DNA of 24,617 bases, taken from positions 124,104-148,720 of the forward strand of contig SZWC01004973.1 of the NCBI GenBank assembly GCA_023375785.1. The letters run 5' to 3'. The first letter of the stretch is position 1; each line of letters starts with the position of its first letter. The translations under genes were made by a program, and so were the position numbers. The notes beneath the pieces were generated by a model, which was given only the letters and a program-made list of their open reading frames with translations, had not been told where the DNA came from and did no database searches. Of the stretch, positions 1 through 9,866 are shown piece after piece. This DNA comes from Penium margaritaceum. Lineage: Eukaryota > Streptophyta > Zygnematophyceae > Desmidiales > Peniaceae.

Positions 1-234
1 TAGAGAATGCCAGTTGAAAAGGAAACCAAGCCTGCAACGTGGGGGAAAAAATGCTTGTTCTTCCTTTCAACAGTGGAATGAGGCAGCCAACATTGATCAG
101 TCGTAAGACTCCTCTTCATGAGTGGAGAAGCACTATGGGCAGCTGCTAGTGGCGTTGGTTCCACAAGGCTTTGGCAATCCGTGGTCCTTTTTTCCTGGTA
201 AAAAAAGAGGAATCCAGTCTCACATTGTTTTTCC

Positions 235-431
235 GTCTCACTTCATAGAGTGAGATGGCCTCAATCCAAGTTCCAGTGTCTTGTAGTTCCACCAGGCAAC
301 TCTGTTGCAGTTGCAGTTACTGCAACGGCAGACTGCCTGGTGGAACTACAAGACACTAAATGTGGCCCAAGTTACTGCCAGTAACTTGGCCCATAGCTTG
401 AAGATGCAGGTGTGGAAAAGCTCAGCTTTTC
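235..431. repeat. Chain of four short inverted repeats (hairpins)
   Basis: Four palindromes follow one another. First, TCTCACT (236-242) pairs with AGTGAGA (249-255). Second, a perfect 24-bp arm pair lies at 275-298 and 334-357. Inside it, GTTGCAGT (304-311) pairs with ACTGCAAC (319-326), so the whole 275-357 stretch can fold as one long stem with two internal loops. Third, CCAAGTTACTG (367-377) pairs with CAGTAACTTGG (379-389) around one base. Fourth, GAAAAGCT (415-422) pairs with AGCTTTTC (424-431) around one base. The second could be a foldback or miRNA-precursor-like stem, but I have no mature-sequence evidence. Confidence 0.85.
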
Positions 432-1024
432 AGGTTACAAAAACGTCCAAGAAAGATACAAGCAAATGCAATGTCAGACTATATACAGCAGTGAAAAGAA
501 AGCTAGTTGAATCTTAGTCTGTGCTATTCTGAGCAGTGAGATGCTGTTTGAGTGTCGTTTTGCAAAGCTAATAGAAGTTTTCAAATACCAAATTCCACTA
601 ACCCTTAAAACTCGAACATGGCATCTACAGAAAAATGGAAGCCTGTGCTTTGATTTCTAGGTGCTCACTCCCGTCCCTCCATGCAATTCTAGAGACCAAG
701 AGTACTGTGATGTTACCAACGTACTGAAACGACAGGGCTGTCAGCCGGATTATCTTGTCAGGAATGCTGCCGGTAATACCATTGTTAGCGACACTTCTGC
801 CATGTACCAAAAGAGAAGCAAGGGAGGCCAGGGGTCAAGAAAACGAAGCAACCAACATTGAAAACTCTCAGCAACCCTGATTAGCATGCCAAAAACCACA
901 AGGAGAACATTGCTCATACATAGAATTTGGTTGGGATGTCGGATGGGTAATCAGCACAGTGCATTTCTTGGTGGTGATACTCTTTCACCATTTTAACCGG
1001 CTGAATAAGATGGAGAAAGCGTAC

Positions 1025-1200
1025 GGTGTAGACACATACACGGACATTCATGCAGACACCCATGTACACATGCAAGCTGGAACATGCACCAGAAAGATTC
1101 ATGCAGACATGCAGGCATGCACACAAGCACATGCACAGGAGAAGTGCACATAGGCACACGCACAGGCATGAACGCAGGCACACACACACACATACAGTCA
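1025..1200. repeat. CA-rich low-complexity tract
   Basis: The plus strand is a degenerate run of CACA, CATGCA and ACATGCA words ending in a short pure CA run near 1178-1192. Alternating purine-pyrimidine sequence of this type explains the Cys/Val-rich open frames seen on the minus strand here. I regard those as composition artefacts, not genes. Confidence 0.75.
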
Positions 1201-1289
1201 AAGACACATGAACATATGTATACAGGAGCAAATATATTACAAATCCTGGCATGACAAGGACAGCACCAGCAGGTTGTACCTACAGTTCA

Positions 1290-3070
1290 GATCCTCTGTA
1301 GTGTATGCAACGGCGGTGTGCAACAAGGAGAACGGCAGCAGCCACTTCTTTGCCAGTTTCAGCAGACGCCCTGTCCCCTAAAACATGAACTTCCACGGAG
1401 AAATTGTCGTGGGTGATGAGCTCCCTGTCTCTTGCACTCTCTCCGTTGTGTTGAGGTGCTCCATGATCCACTTCTGCATGACCTTTATGCGCTACTCCAT
1501 GACGTGTGTGTGCAGCCAGTTATGGTGCACTGTGTGGACTAGGGAGTGCTCGCCAGTGGAGTGCAGAGTGTCAGTGGTAAAGCATGATTGTGTGTGCAGA
1601 ATCATGGCAATGTCACGGAGCACCAGAAGCCCCATGAGGTGCTTCTTGAACCAGCAGAAACCTGCCGCTGTAGCATCTTCTTGCAGTCCTTGTGCATGAC
1701 TGCCATCATGTGCTCTGTTGTTCATAGGGACTCTGTGAAAATCTTCCCCTTTTCAAAGCAGTTTGAGAACTCATCATCGAGTGATCTGTGCCGCAGAGCA
1801 CCAGGGATGAGCTTGTCCAGTGCTGCTTCCCATGCACAGCAGGCAATGTCTTCGTCAGGCAAGTTGAGTGGATGGCAGCAGCAAACTACTCCATACAGGG
1901 GGCAGTGTACCTGCTCCTCCCAAAAGGTATCCGAGTGTTCAAGCACAAACGTCTTGTTCTCGGTGGTTACGTTGTCATGCAGAGCCTTGAATAACACCAT
2001 TGCGTTCAAGAGAACCTAGTAATTCCTTCCCACTCATTCAGTCCACCACACACAAAGGAGAGAGGACAGGGGTGCACAGGGGCACACACTCCTTCACCCC
2101 TGTCCAGACATCCGTGGAGCATATAAGCTCCTTCACCTCCTCCCTCTTGCGGCAGTGGTCCTCTACGTGGGGGCAGGACAAGCTTTTCCATGCATAACAG
2201 GAGACTATGTACTCAAGGTGACCTTGGAGCAAGGAGGAGAATTCCATGACAGAATGTGGGTGGCAAACCATGTGGATGCCCAACTAAGAGCCACCGTCCT
2301 GGACTCCTTGAGGATCCATGAGCGGGCCCACTTTTTGTTGCAAGAGAATGACATCTACTCTGCTTCACAGAATTCTATGACCCCACTAGTATTTTTTCCA
2401 CGTCCTTCAGGACCAGATCCATGGCATGTGTGGCACATCCCCTGACAATGTGTGGGTACCTTGTCTCTGGCTCGTTCATTGCTGCCAAGTTCACTTTGGT
2501 GTTACCAAAGATGACGCCAACACAGTTGTCTACACCCCATATGGATGATGGCTTCATTGATCATCTTGGCTAGATGCGATGCGGTAACCACTTGCATTGC
2601 GGGAAAAGAGGTGATAAGAGCCAAAGATGTTGCATGCAATCGCATGTTCGATGGGGCGGTCATGGATGTCTGCCCACCCATCGACAAGGACTGTTGTGCC
2701 GTATGTACCTCAATGGCTCCTATGCTGCATCCAGCTCAACTTCCAACTGCGGCAGGAGGTTTCCCAAAAGGCATATTTTGCTAGGGAGAAAAATCGGATG
2801 TCAAGAACGGCGTCAAAGCAAATGATGTGCTTGAGGATGAGTTTTTGGGTCCAAATGTTGTGCATCTCTTCAACATGCGATGCAAGGTCGGACTGAGCAA
2901 GGATCTGGAGAGGTTGAGAGGTACCAGTATTGGTGCAAGGAGGGAGTCCGGTGCTGGCTGCAATGAAGCGCTAGCGGCAGAATTGTGTGGGGTACATGGT
3001 GTCCCAGAGCATGTGGACAAGTAGTAATGCTGCAGAAGTGTTGAAGATTTGCCCCTCTGCATGTCCAAGT
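1290..3070 (-). pseudogene. hAT-family transposase relic (BED finger, DUF659, C-terminal dimerisation region), frameshifted
   Basis: Read on the minus strand, pieces of a plant-type hAT transposase appear in the right order but in different frames. A BED-finger-like segment lies at about 2975-3060 (ends in a Cys near 2977). The DUF659 landmark Asp-Gly-Trp is at 2682-2674, followed by ADIHDRPIEHAIAC. A segment ATHAMDLVLKDVEKI (about 2390-2437) matches the family's 'AHCLDLMLEDIGK' block. STWFATHIL (about 2240-2280) matches 'TRFATxFL', and WEEQVHCPLYGVV (about 1884-1922) matches the 'WDxQLHxPLHAA' block. A poorly preserved end with LVHTVHHNWLHTHVME (about 1495-1545) fits the dimerisation region. 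At least three frame changes and several stops make it non-functional. These proteins cut and paste DNA in the nucleus. The family assignment rests on several collinear motifs; the exact ends are uncertain and no terminal inverted repeat was found. Confidence 0.8.
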
Positions 3071-3800
3071 GCGGCGCTGGGAGGCGCCGGCGAGCCGCCA
3101 GAGAGAGAAAAAATCCTCACTGTTGGATTTAGTGGCTCGAGGATTGCTCCGATCGTACAATGGAGGATTGACCCTGAAAGTTGACGCGTTGTTGAAACCG
3201 TTGAAAGTTTCTTCACCAGAATCAAATAAGTAACGAGGGCGATATGGACTTCCAAAGTTGAAGTGTGTGCGGCGGCTCTAGGAGTTGGTCGCGGTTTGAC
3301 CTGAGGTGAATAATCCACCTGACCGAGTAACAAAAGTCCACCTGGGGATTTTGCTCCGGAAGGGTTACCGAGGTATCCGGTGAATGATCTGCAGGATGCT
3401 AGTAGTGGAGTTTGTTACTTAGGGACTTAGTCAGATTAGGGCCGGCTTGGGGTCCGAAACTCAGTAGTACATTTGGTTACTAAGGGACTCGGTCAAAATT
3501 CCGACTGCAGGTCCGCGAACAGGTTTTGACCCACATCAATCTCCATCACCGAACTCGATGGTTGATGCATCGAAACAGACCCCAAAGGCGCAAGGGGTAC
3601 CGTCACTATGTGAAGGGACATCTGTGCCTGTGGAATGGCGTTTTGATGGGTCCTTGATCTGTGAGGGCGCCTCAGCGGGCGACGTGGTGAGTGCCGCCGT
3701 CTGAGCGGCTGGTTTGGGGTGCTGCGCTTTGGCTGACGTAGCGAGAGCTACGTCAGCCTCAGTCGACATAAGTGCTTGAGGCCTCTCCGCAAAATAGCTG
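3070..3800. other. Intergenic stretch with a short imperfect direct repeat
   Basis: No gene recognised. An imperfect tandem duplication of about 62 bp is visible: GTTACTTAGGGACTTAGTCA (from 3414) recurs as GTTACTAAGGGACTCGGTCA (from 3476), each followed about 20 bases later by GGTCCG. The hairpin at 3731-3758 lies at the right side. The left part may still be the 5' flank of the hAT relic. Confidence 0.5.
3731..3758. repeat. Perfect 12-bp inverted repeat with GAGA loop
   Basis: GGCTGACGTAGC (3731-3742) and GCTACGTCAGCC (3747-3758) are exact reverse complements separated by GAGA. Each arm contains TGACGT, a core known to bind bZIP (CRE/as-1 type) factors, so it may be a folded structure, a transposon end, or a double bZIP site. 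The sequence alone cannot separate these. Confidence 0.9.
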
Positions 3801-4980
3801 CGGCTTAGGGTCGATAACTGTGTTGACAAGAAACCGACACAACATTCCAAAAAGAGCCATGATCAATGCCAGGCGTAAGTGTCCTCACATCAGTATTCAC
3901 GGCCGGACGTTTACAAACATCTTCTGTGGAATTCAACATAACTGGACTCACATCAACATACTAGACAAAATCCACAATTTCAGACTTGATCACGTGCAAA
4001 AAAAAAACAATCAGCTGATAAAGACCTCAAATGGAAAAAAAAAGGGTTTCATCATTTAGGTTATCGTAGGTGATGGTGGAAGCATTATTCTTGATTCAAG
4101 ATATCCATAATCATGATGAATGCCTCAATGATGTCATGGGAATGAGTCTAATTTTTGTATTAACGTAATGTGAACCTTTTTCTCCAAATTTGAGTGATCA
4201 CAATGAAAAACATTGATTGGAATAATATAAAAAAAGTAGTTAATGTGTAAGAAAATACTTGAGGATGGATATCATGAGAGAAATAACATTGAGTTAATAA
4301 AAAACTTCAAATCCTAGTAATAAGTCATGATCAAAACTAGCTCGAATATAAGAAAGGTTTTTCAAACAATTGGGATGAATTCAAATCATTATGTATAGCA
4401 TTGAACTAGGAGTTTTTATGAGGATCGATACAAAATCAACTTAACATAATTACTTAATTTATGATAATCTCAATCATATGTTTTATTCTAATTGGTGAAG
4501 AAAATTTACTAAAATTTTTATTCTGAAACTCGATTTTGATTTTCATATCCTAAACCAATAAAAAATAAAACTAAATTTCTAAGTTATGTTGCTTTATGAA
4601 TTTACTCAGAACTTTCAGAGACATTTGGATCAAAAGATTTGTATCATTTTCATACGACATGTAGAGTTATTCCTATTACACCATTGACGCATAGATTATG
4701 GATATCATTTGTCAAGAATGACAATTTCACAATCATTTCCGACACCTTATAGGATGAAATAGTTTCTCCTCCGTTTTGGTTCTTTATGAAGTATTCACAT
4801 ATTCTTTATGTGCCTTTCAGGGATAAATTGTGGATTTCCAACAATTCTACTATTTTGAAGTGAGTCTAGTTACAACGTAGGAGGTCAACTAAGTTTTGTG
4901 TTTTAAAATTCACCTTGAGGTGTAGGTTGCCAAATTCCACAAGTGATGTCTCATAACGTCCAGTTGTGGTACCTACTCTG
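3800..4980. other. AT-rich stretch without genes
   Basis: From roughly 3990 to 4950 the DNA is markedly richer in A and T than anything else in the window, with many stops in all frames. I see no ORF, tRNA, repeat or transposon signature. It could be unrelated intergenic DNA, an old transfer from an organelle, or a decayed element; nothing in it lets me choose. Confidence 0.5.
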
Positions 4981-4989
4981 AGGACAGTG

Positions 4990-5050
4990 ACCCGTTGCAC
5001 TGATGAAGGCCATTTTCATAAGGTTGAACCGGTTTCTGGCCTGCATAAAC
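4990..5050 (+). ncRNA. Degenerate hammerhead-ribozyme-like motif (weak)
   Basis: CTGATGA (5000-5006) is followed by a possible stem II, GGCC (5008-5011) with GGTT (5022-5025) using G-U pairs, and then GAA (5026-5028). This is the order CUGANGA, stem II, GAA of the hammerhead core. A short CCGG/CTGG stem could stand for stem III, and TGCA/TGCA on either side for a weak stem I. The usual A15.1-U16.1 pair and GUH cleavage triplet are not intact, so self-cleavage is unlikely. Hammerheads of this kind occur in Penelope-like and other retroelements. It may be chance. Confidence 0.2.
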
Positions 5051-5130
5051 CACGAGAACAAACACAGGCTAGTTTGATACGAGGCGTGAGGAACTTGGCC
5101 AAGCCTCTAAATGATTTAAGCAAAATCTGC

Positions 5131-5171
5131 CTCAAAGTTCCTATGTACCATGGGTGCATGGGAACTTTGAG
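5131..5171. repeat. Inverted repeat, 11-bp arms
   Basis: CTCAAAGTTCC (5131-5141) is the exact reverse complement of GGAACTTTGAG (5161-5171); the 19-base middle includes CCATGG. It sits just before the GATATA microsatellite. No function can be assigned. Confidence 0.8.
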
Positions 5172-5172
5172 A

Positions 5173-5392
5173 TGGATATAGAATGACATTGATATAGATT
5201 TAGGTATAGATTGAGATATTGGTATAGATACAAAAATAGATACATATATTGATATAGATATATATAGATATAGACATAAATATAGATTTAGATATAGATA
5301 TAGATAGATATTCAGATTTAGATATAGATATAGTTATAGATAGAGATATAGGTATAGGTATAGATATAGATATAGATATGAATATGTTGAAT
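5173..5392. repeat. GATATA / TAGATA microsatellite, imperfect
   Basis: About 220 bp of GATATA units with interruptions (TTAGGTATA, ACAAAAATA, TTCAGATTTA). It is followed at 5400-5441 by a short GGA trinucleotide run. The Ile/Ser/Tyr-rich open frames on the minus strand come from the repeat itself. Confidence 0.9.
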
Positions 5393-5399
5393 AGGAGAC

Positions 5400-5441
5400 A
5401 CGAAGAGGAGGAGGAGGAGAAGGAGGAGGTGAAGAGGAGGT
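5400..5441. repeat. Short GGA/GAG trinucleotide run
   Basis: A purine-only GAG/GGA run directly after the GATATA repeat. It anticipates the purine bias that dominates from 6120 on. Confidence 0.8.
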
Positions 5442-5659
5442 AATCGCACAAATGAGTCAATGGTGAAGTTGAGAAAACAGAAGCAAGGAAACAATGGAGA
5501 GCGAGAGACTAGATGGGCGAGACCTCTCACGTGAGGGGACAACCACCTCAGCCATCAACAATTCCGCTCATAGGCGGACTTGAGCCTGACTGCTCGGATT
5601 TCCTAAAAGACCTTTTATAAATTTTTGTCATAACAAAGGAAACCTACAGTGTTTAACGT

Positions 5660-6000
5660 GACTATGCAAGTGGAGGTATGGAAGAGTCACTTACAGGATG
5701 ACACAGCTCCCACGAAATAGAGTCTGCATGAACGAGAGGCAAAGGAAGGAAGCAACCGTCATAGAGTCAGCTCCCACGCAAAGGTGGGTCTAGCCAATAG
5801 CAAACGTGGACAACCACTTCATTCAGCTCCTACACAAAGGTGGGTCTTGTTGTCACCGCTTGAACAAGAGGAAAACACGGAAACAACCGTCAGAGAGTCG
5901 GCTCCCACACAAAGGTGGGTCTAGCCGGTAGCAAACGTGGACAGCCACTTCATTCAGCTCCCACACAAAGGTGGGTCTCGCTGTCACGAAGTGGAAGAAT
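5660..6000. repeat. Tandem repeat of about 131 bp with hairpin cores
   Basis: A unit starting at about 5758 recurs at about 5888. Each unit carries two copies of a core with CCCAC, six bases, GTGGG, which can form a small stem-loop. The four cores start at 5773, 5829 (here CCTAC), 5904 and 5960, so spacing alternates 56, 75 and 56 bp. Each is preceded by CAGCT or GGCT and followed by GTCT. Shared flanks include AGCAAACGTGGACA and CCACTTCATTCAGCTC. A further partial unit may start near 5700. No coding potential is convincing. Confidence 0.8.
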
Positions 6001-7543
6001 AGGCTGACATCGGGCTTCAACACATGAAGATGAGTCGTGTCATGTGAGACAATGCTCGACACAATCATAGAAACACAACGTCAATCAGACAACGGGTGTC
6101 ACATAGGGACATAAGGATGTGAGAAGGAGGAAAAATGATCATGGAACTGGGGAGATAGGAAAACACAACTCAAAGGGGGCTTCGATGACACCTGGAAGGG
6201 AGATGGGAAAGATTGTTGAGACATGAGAGGCCATTACTCCGTATGTGGTAGTGATGGCGGGGAAACGATGGATGAGGTCGAGCAGCCAGTGACGTAGATG
6301 GGTGAGCATGGAAGGAGGTAGTGAGGAGTTGGGAGCAGGGGGAAGTGATGGGAGGGCCAATGGAGAAGAGGTAGAGTGGATGACGGACAGGGAAGGAGGG
6401 ATAGAGAGACGGTGGTGGAGTTTTCGGGCGCTTTGTGAGCAAGTTTAGACAGCAAAAGAGGAAAGAAGGGAGAGGGGACGATGGAGATGATTGACGGGAA
6501 GACAACACTAGGAGGTCTGGGGACAGGAGAGGAGAGAGAGGAGGCGAGGTAGAAGTGGAGAAGGTGAGAGGAGGCGGAGGTGAAGGATCAGAGATGAAGT
6601 TCGATGGGATGATGCGTGGAGAAGGTGAGGTAGAGGTGGGGATGAGCAAGGAGGGAGGGGAGAGAGGAGAGCTTGCAACAGACAGAGATGAGGGATTGAG
6701 CAGATGAGGATTGTGGACGAGAAGGTGTACAAGCGAGGCAGAAGCCAAAGGAGTAGGCAAAGCGGAAGAGGTGGGAGAGGCAAGGGTTCGTGGAGAGGGA
6801 GCAACTGGGGAAGGTGGTCCGGTGCTGACACACGAGGATGGTGGGTAACTAGCTGGAACACAAGGAGGGAGAAGAGCAGGCAAGGTGGGGTGAGAGGTAT
6901 GGCGGTGGATGGAGGCGGACGAGAGCAAAGGCACAGGGGGAGACGGAGTAGAGCGAGATGAAGGGAGGCTGGAGGATGATGAGACAGGCAAAGGGTATGT
7001 GGAGGCAGAAGGAACAACAGCAAGAGAACGGCACTGGAGTAATTCAAAGGGAGAGGAGAAAGAGCAAGCATGGGGAGGAGAGGACGTAACACAAATCACA
7101 TCAGTGAACACATTGCCTCCACAAAGCAAGGGCAAAGGGCTAGGCGAGGCATGAAGGACGGCCAACCTGGCAACCTGGTCAGCAAAGGAAGGCAAGCGTG
7201 GGAGAAGGGAGTACGAAGAGAGCGACACAAGGGACACCTAGTGCAAACGACGAGGCGCCCAGAGGGGAGGGCGACAAGGGCACAAATGCCTAGCATATGT
7301 AGAGGCGGCGCAATAAAAGCAGACAAGAGGACGGGGTGGAGAGGACAGAGACAGGTGCGGACCATGAGCACAGGGAGGAATAGACGGCGGGAGGAAGAAC
7401 GTGTCAGGAAGAGACACGTGGGGCAAGGACGTGGGGAAGGGAAAGAGCGCCAGGGAGTGGAACAGGGGAAGGGACACACTCAGAAGTGAGAGGAGGGAGG
7501 GGAGAGATGTCAGACTGCATAACAGCATGACGTGAGGACAAAG

Positions 7544-7578
<35 letters not shown>

Positions 7579-7671
7579 TGAGAGATCAAGAGAGATAGAA
7601 AAGGAGAATGAGAGAGCAACAAAGACAAGGAGAATGGAAAGGAGACCTGAGGGAGTGGGAGGAAGGATGGC

Positions 7672-8440
7672 AATGGCAATGTGATGTAGATGGGGACGGC
7701 AATGGCAATGGCGATGACGAGGACGATGGCCACGGTGGTGGCCCTGGCCGTGGCAATGGAGATGGGAATGGAGATGGCGATGGCGACGGTGATGGCAACA
7801 GCGATGTTGATGGGGACGGCGGCAACAAGGAGGATGCTGACCCCAAGGACAGGGAGGATGATGAGGGGGGGAAGGGGGGAGTGAAATGGGTGGAGTGAGA
7901 GAGATAGAGGAAGAACTAGAGAGAGAGAGGTTGGAGGGGACTGGTCAGAGAAAGAGAGAGATAGGTAGAGATGGAGAGAGAGAGAGAGAGAGAAAGAGAG
8001 GGAGAGAGAGAGAAAGAGGAGAGAGAGAGAGGGGTGGGGTTAGAGAGGGTGTACAAAGATGGACAGAGAGAGGGAGATGAAGGGAGAGAGAGGGGGGGAG
8101 AGATATGAGAAAGAGATATAGGAAGAAAGAGGATGGAAGGGCTGCAAAAGGATGGAGAGGAGGGATGGTGATGGAAACAACGAGGACAATGACCATGGCG
8201 ATGGCGATGGTGGTGTCTGTGGCAATGTCTGTGGCGAGGGGAATGGCAGCGGTGAGGGAAATGGTGATGGCTACGTTGATGGCGATGGTGATGGCAAGAG
8301 GACCTGGACATTGATGAGGGAGTGGGGGTAGAGAGAAAGAAAGAGGAAGAGCAAAAGAGAGAGGTGGGAGGGGACTGGATGTAGAGAGAGAGAGGGAGAG
8401 AGAGAGAGAGAGAGAGGGAGAGAAAGAGGGATGGGGAGAG
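7672..8440. repeat. Diverged duplicated block with GATGGC-type hexamer repeats
   Basis: Two blocks have the same order of parts. First a GATGGC/AATGGC/GACGGC hexamer run (7672-7830 and 8164-8303, both containing GTTGATGG). Then a GA-rich segment with GGTTGGAGGGGACTGG (7929-7944) or GGTGGGAGGGGACTGG (8363-8378). The offset between copies varies from about 430 to 490 bp. This looks like an older tandem duplication with later indels. The hexamer would encode Gly-Asp/Asn or Met-Ala repeats but shows no gene context. Confidence 0.55.
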
Positions 8441-8728
8441 ATAAAGAGAGAGAGAGACAAAGAGGGAGGGACAAAGAGACAGAGAGAGGGCACAATGGAT
8501 GGGGGTGGGAGTGGGAGAAAGGAAGGGGGAGAGGGGAAAGGGCAGGGAGAGGAGGGAGAGGGGAGGGGTGGAAAGAGGGGACAGGTTGGGGAAATGGGGA
8601 GAGAGGGGAGGGGAGAAGAAAGGGATGGAGGAGAGAAGTGGCGTTGGGGACAGTGGTGAGACGAGGAGAGGACGTGGGGAAATGATGGAGAGGGGGGGCT
8701 AACAGGAGGGGTGGATGGAGGGGGGGGA

Positions 8729-9866
8729 GGAGAGAGAGAGAGAGAGAACGAGAGATGGAGGAGGGGTGGAATGGGGGAAGGGAGGTGGGGAGGGGAGGCC
8801 TTGGCAAACAAAGATAGGGAGGGAGGGAGACAGAAATAGAGAGAGAGAGAGGGTGATGGGAAGAGAGAGAGAGAGAGAGGGAGAGAGAGAGAGAGAGAAC
8901 GAGAGATGGAGGAGGGGTGGAATGGGGGAAGGGAGGTGGGGAGGGGAGGCCTTGGCAAACAAAGATAGGGAGGGAGGGAGACAGAAATAGAGAGAGAGAG
9001 AGGGTGATGGGAAGAGAGAGAGAGAGAGAGGGAGAGAGAGAGAGAGAGAACGAGAGATGGAGGAGGGGTGGAATGGGGGAAGGGAGGTGGGGAGGGGAGG
9101 CCTTGGCAAACAAAGATAGGGAGGGAGGGAGACAGAAATAGAGAGAGAGAGAGGGTGATGGGAAGAGAGAGAGAGAGAGAGGGAGAGAGAGAGAGAGAGA
9201 ACGAGAGATGGAGGAGGGGTGGAATGGGGGAAGGGAGGTGGGGAGGGGAGGCCTTGGCAAACAAAGATAGGGAGGGAGGGAGACAGAAATAGAGAGAGAG
9301 AGAGGGTGATGGGAAGAGAGAGAGAGAGAGAGGGAGAGAGAGAGAGAGAGAACGAGAGATGGAGGAGGGGTGGAATGGGGGAAGGGAGGTGGGGAGGGGA
9401 GGCCTTGGCAAACAAAGATAGGGAGGGAGGGAGACAGAAATAGAGAGAGAGAGAGGGTGATGGGAAGAGAGAGAGAGAGAGAGGGAGAGAGAGAGAGAGA
9501 GAACGAGAGATGGAGGAGGGGTGGAATGGGGGAAGGGAGGTGGGGAGGGGAGGCCTTGGCAAACAAAGATAGGGAGGGAGGGAGACAGAAATAGAGAGAG
9601 AGAGAGGGTGATGGGAAGAGAGAGAGAGAGAGAGGGAGAGAGAGAGAGAGAGAACGAGAGATGGAGGAGGGGTGGAATGGGGGAAGGGAGGTGGGGAGGG
9701 GAGGCCTTGGCAAACAAAGATAGGGAGGGAGGGAGACAGAAATAGAGAGAGAGAGAGGGTGATGGGAAGAGAGAGAGAGAGAGAGGGAGAGAGAGAGAGA
9801 GAGAACGAGAGATGGAGGAGGGGTGGAATGGGGGAAGGGAGGTGGGGAGGGGAGGGCCTTGGCAAA
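8729..9866. repeat. 151-bp minisatellite, about 7.5 near-identical copies
   Basis: The word GGAATGGGGGAAGGGAGG recurs at a constant 151-bp interval, starting at 8768, 8919, 9070, 9221, 9372, 9523, 9674 and 9825. Each unit has a G-tract cluster, CCTTGGCAAACAAAGATA, GGGAGGGAGGGAGACAG, and two GA runs. By eye the inner units are identical. The last copy breaks down after the TTGGCAAA near 9866, with one extra G before it. Because 151 is not a multiple of three, the same unit is read in all three frames in turn and is still open on the minus strand, producing the long artefactual open frame there. Confidence 0.95.

Larger units (their letters stand above)
1..1290. other. Non-coding flank, no gene recognised
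   Basis: I see no convincing gene. Short open frames in all six frames are below 115 codons and resemble nothing I know. The stretch contains the hairpin chain at 235-431 and the CA-rich patch at 1025-1200, listed separately. The hAT relic begins near its right end on the minus strand, so part of this DNA could be the 3' flank of that transposon, but I could not identify a terminal inverted repeat. Confidence 0.5.

Noticed and set aside
993..1252. Cys/Val-rich minus-strand open frames with repeated CVCVCL-like words
   Set aside because: They are translations of a CA/TG-rich simple repeat.
6170..7237. 355-codon Ser/Pro-rich open frame on the minus strand
   Set aside because: Composition matches the CT-rich strand and no domain, signal peptide or gene context is visible. 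A proline-rich wall protein cannot be excluded, but nothing supports it beyond length.
8729..9866. CRISPR-like array
   Set aside because: The whole 151-bp unit is repeated with no unique spacers and is low-complexity; the setting is eukaryotic.
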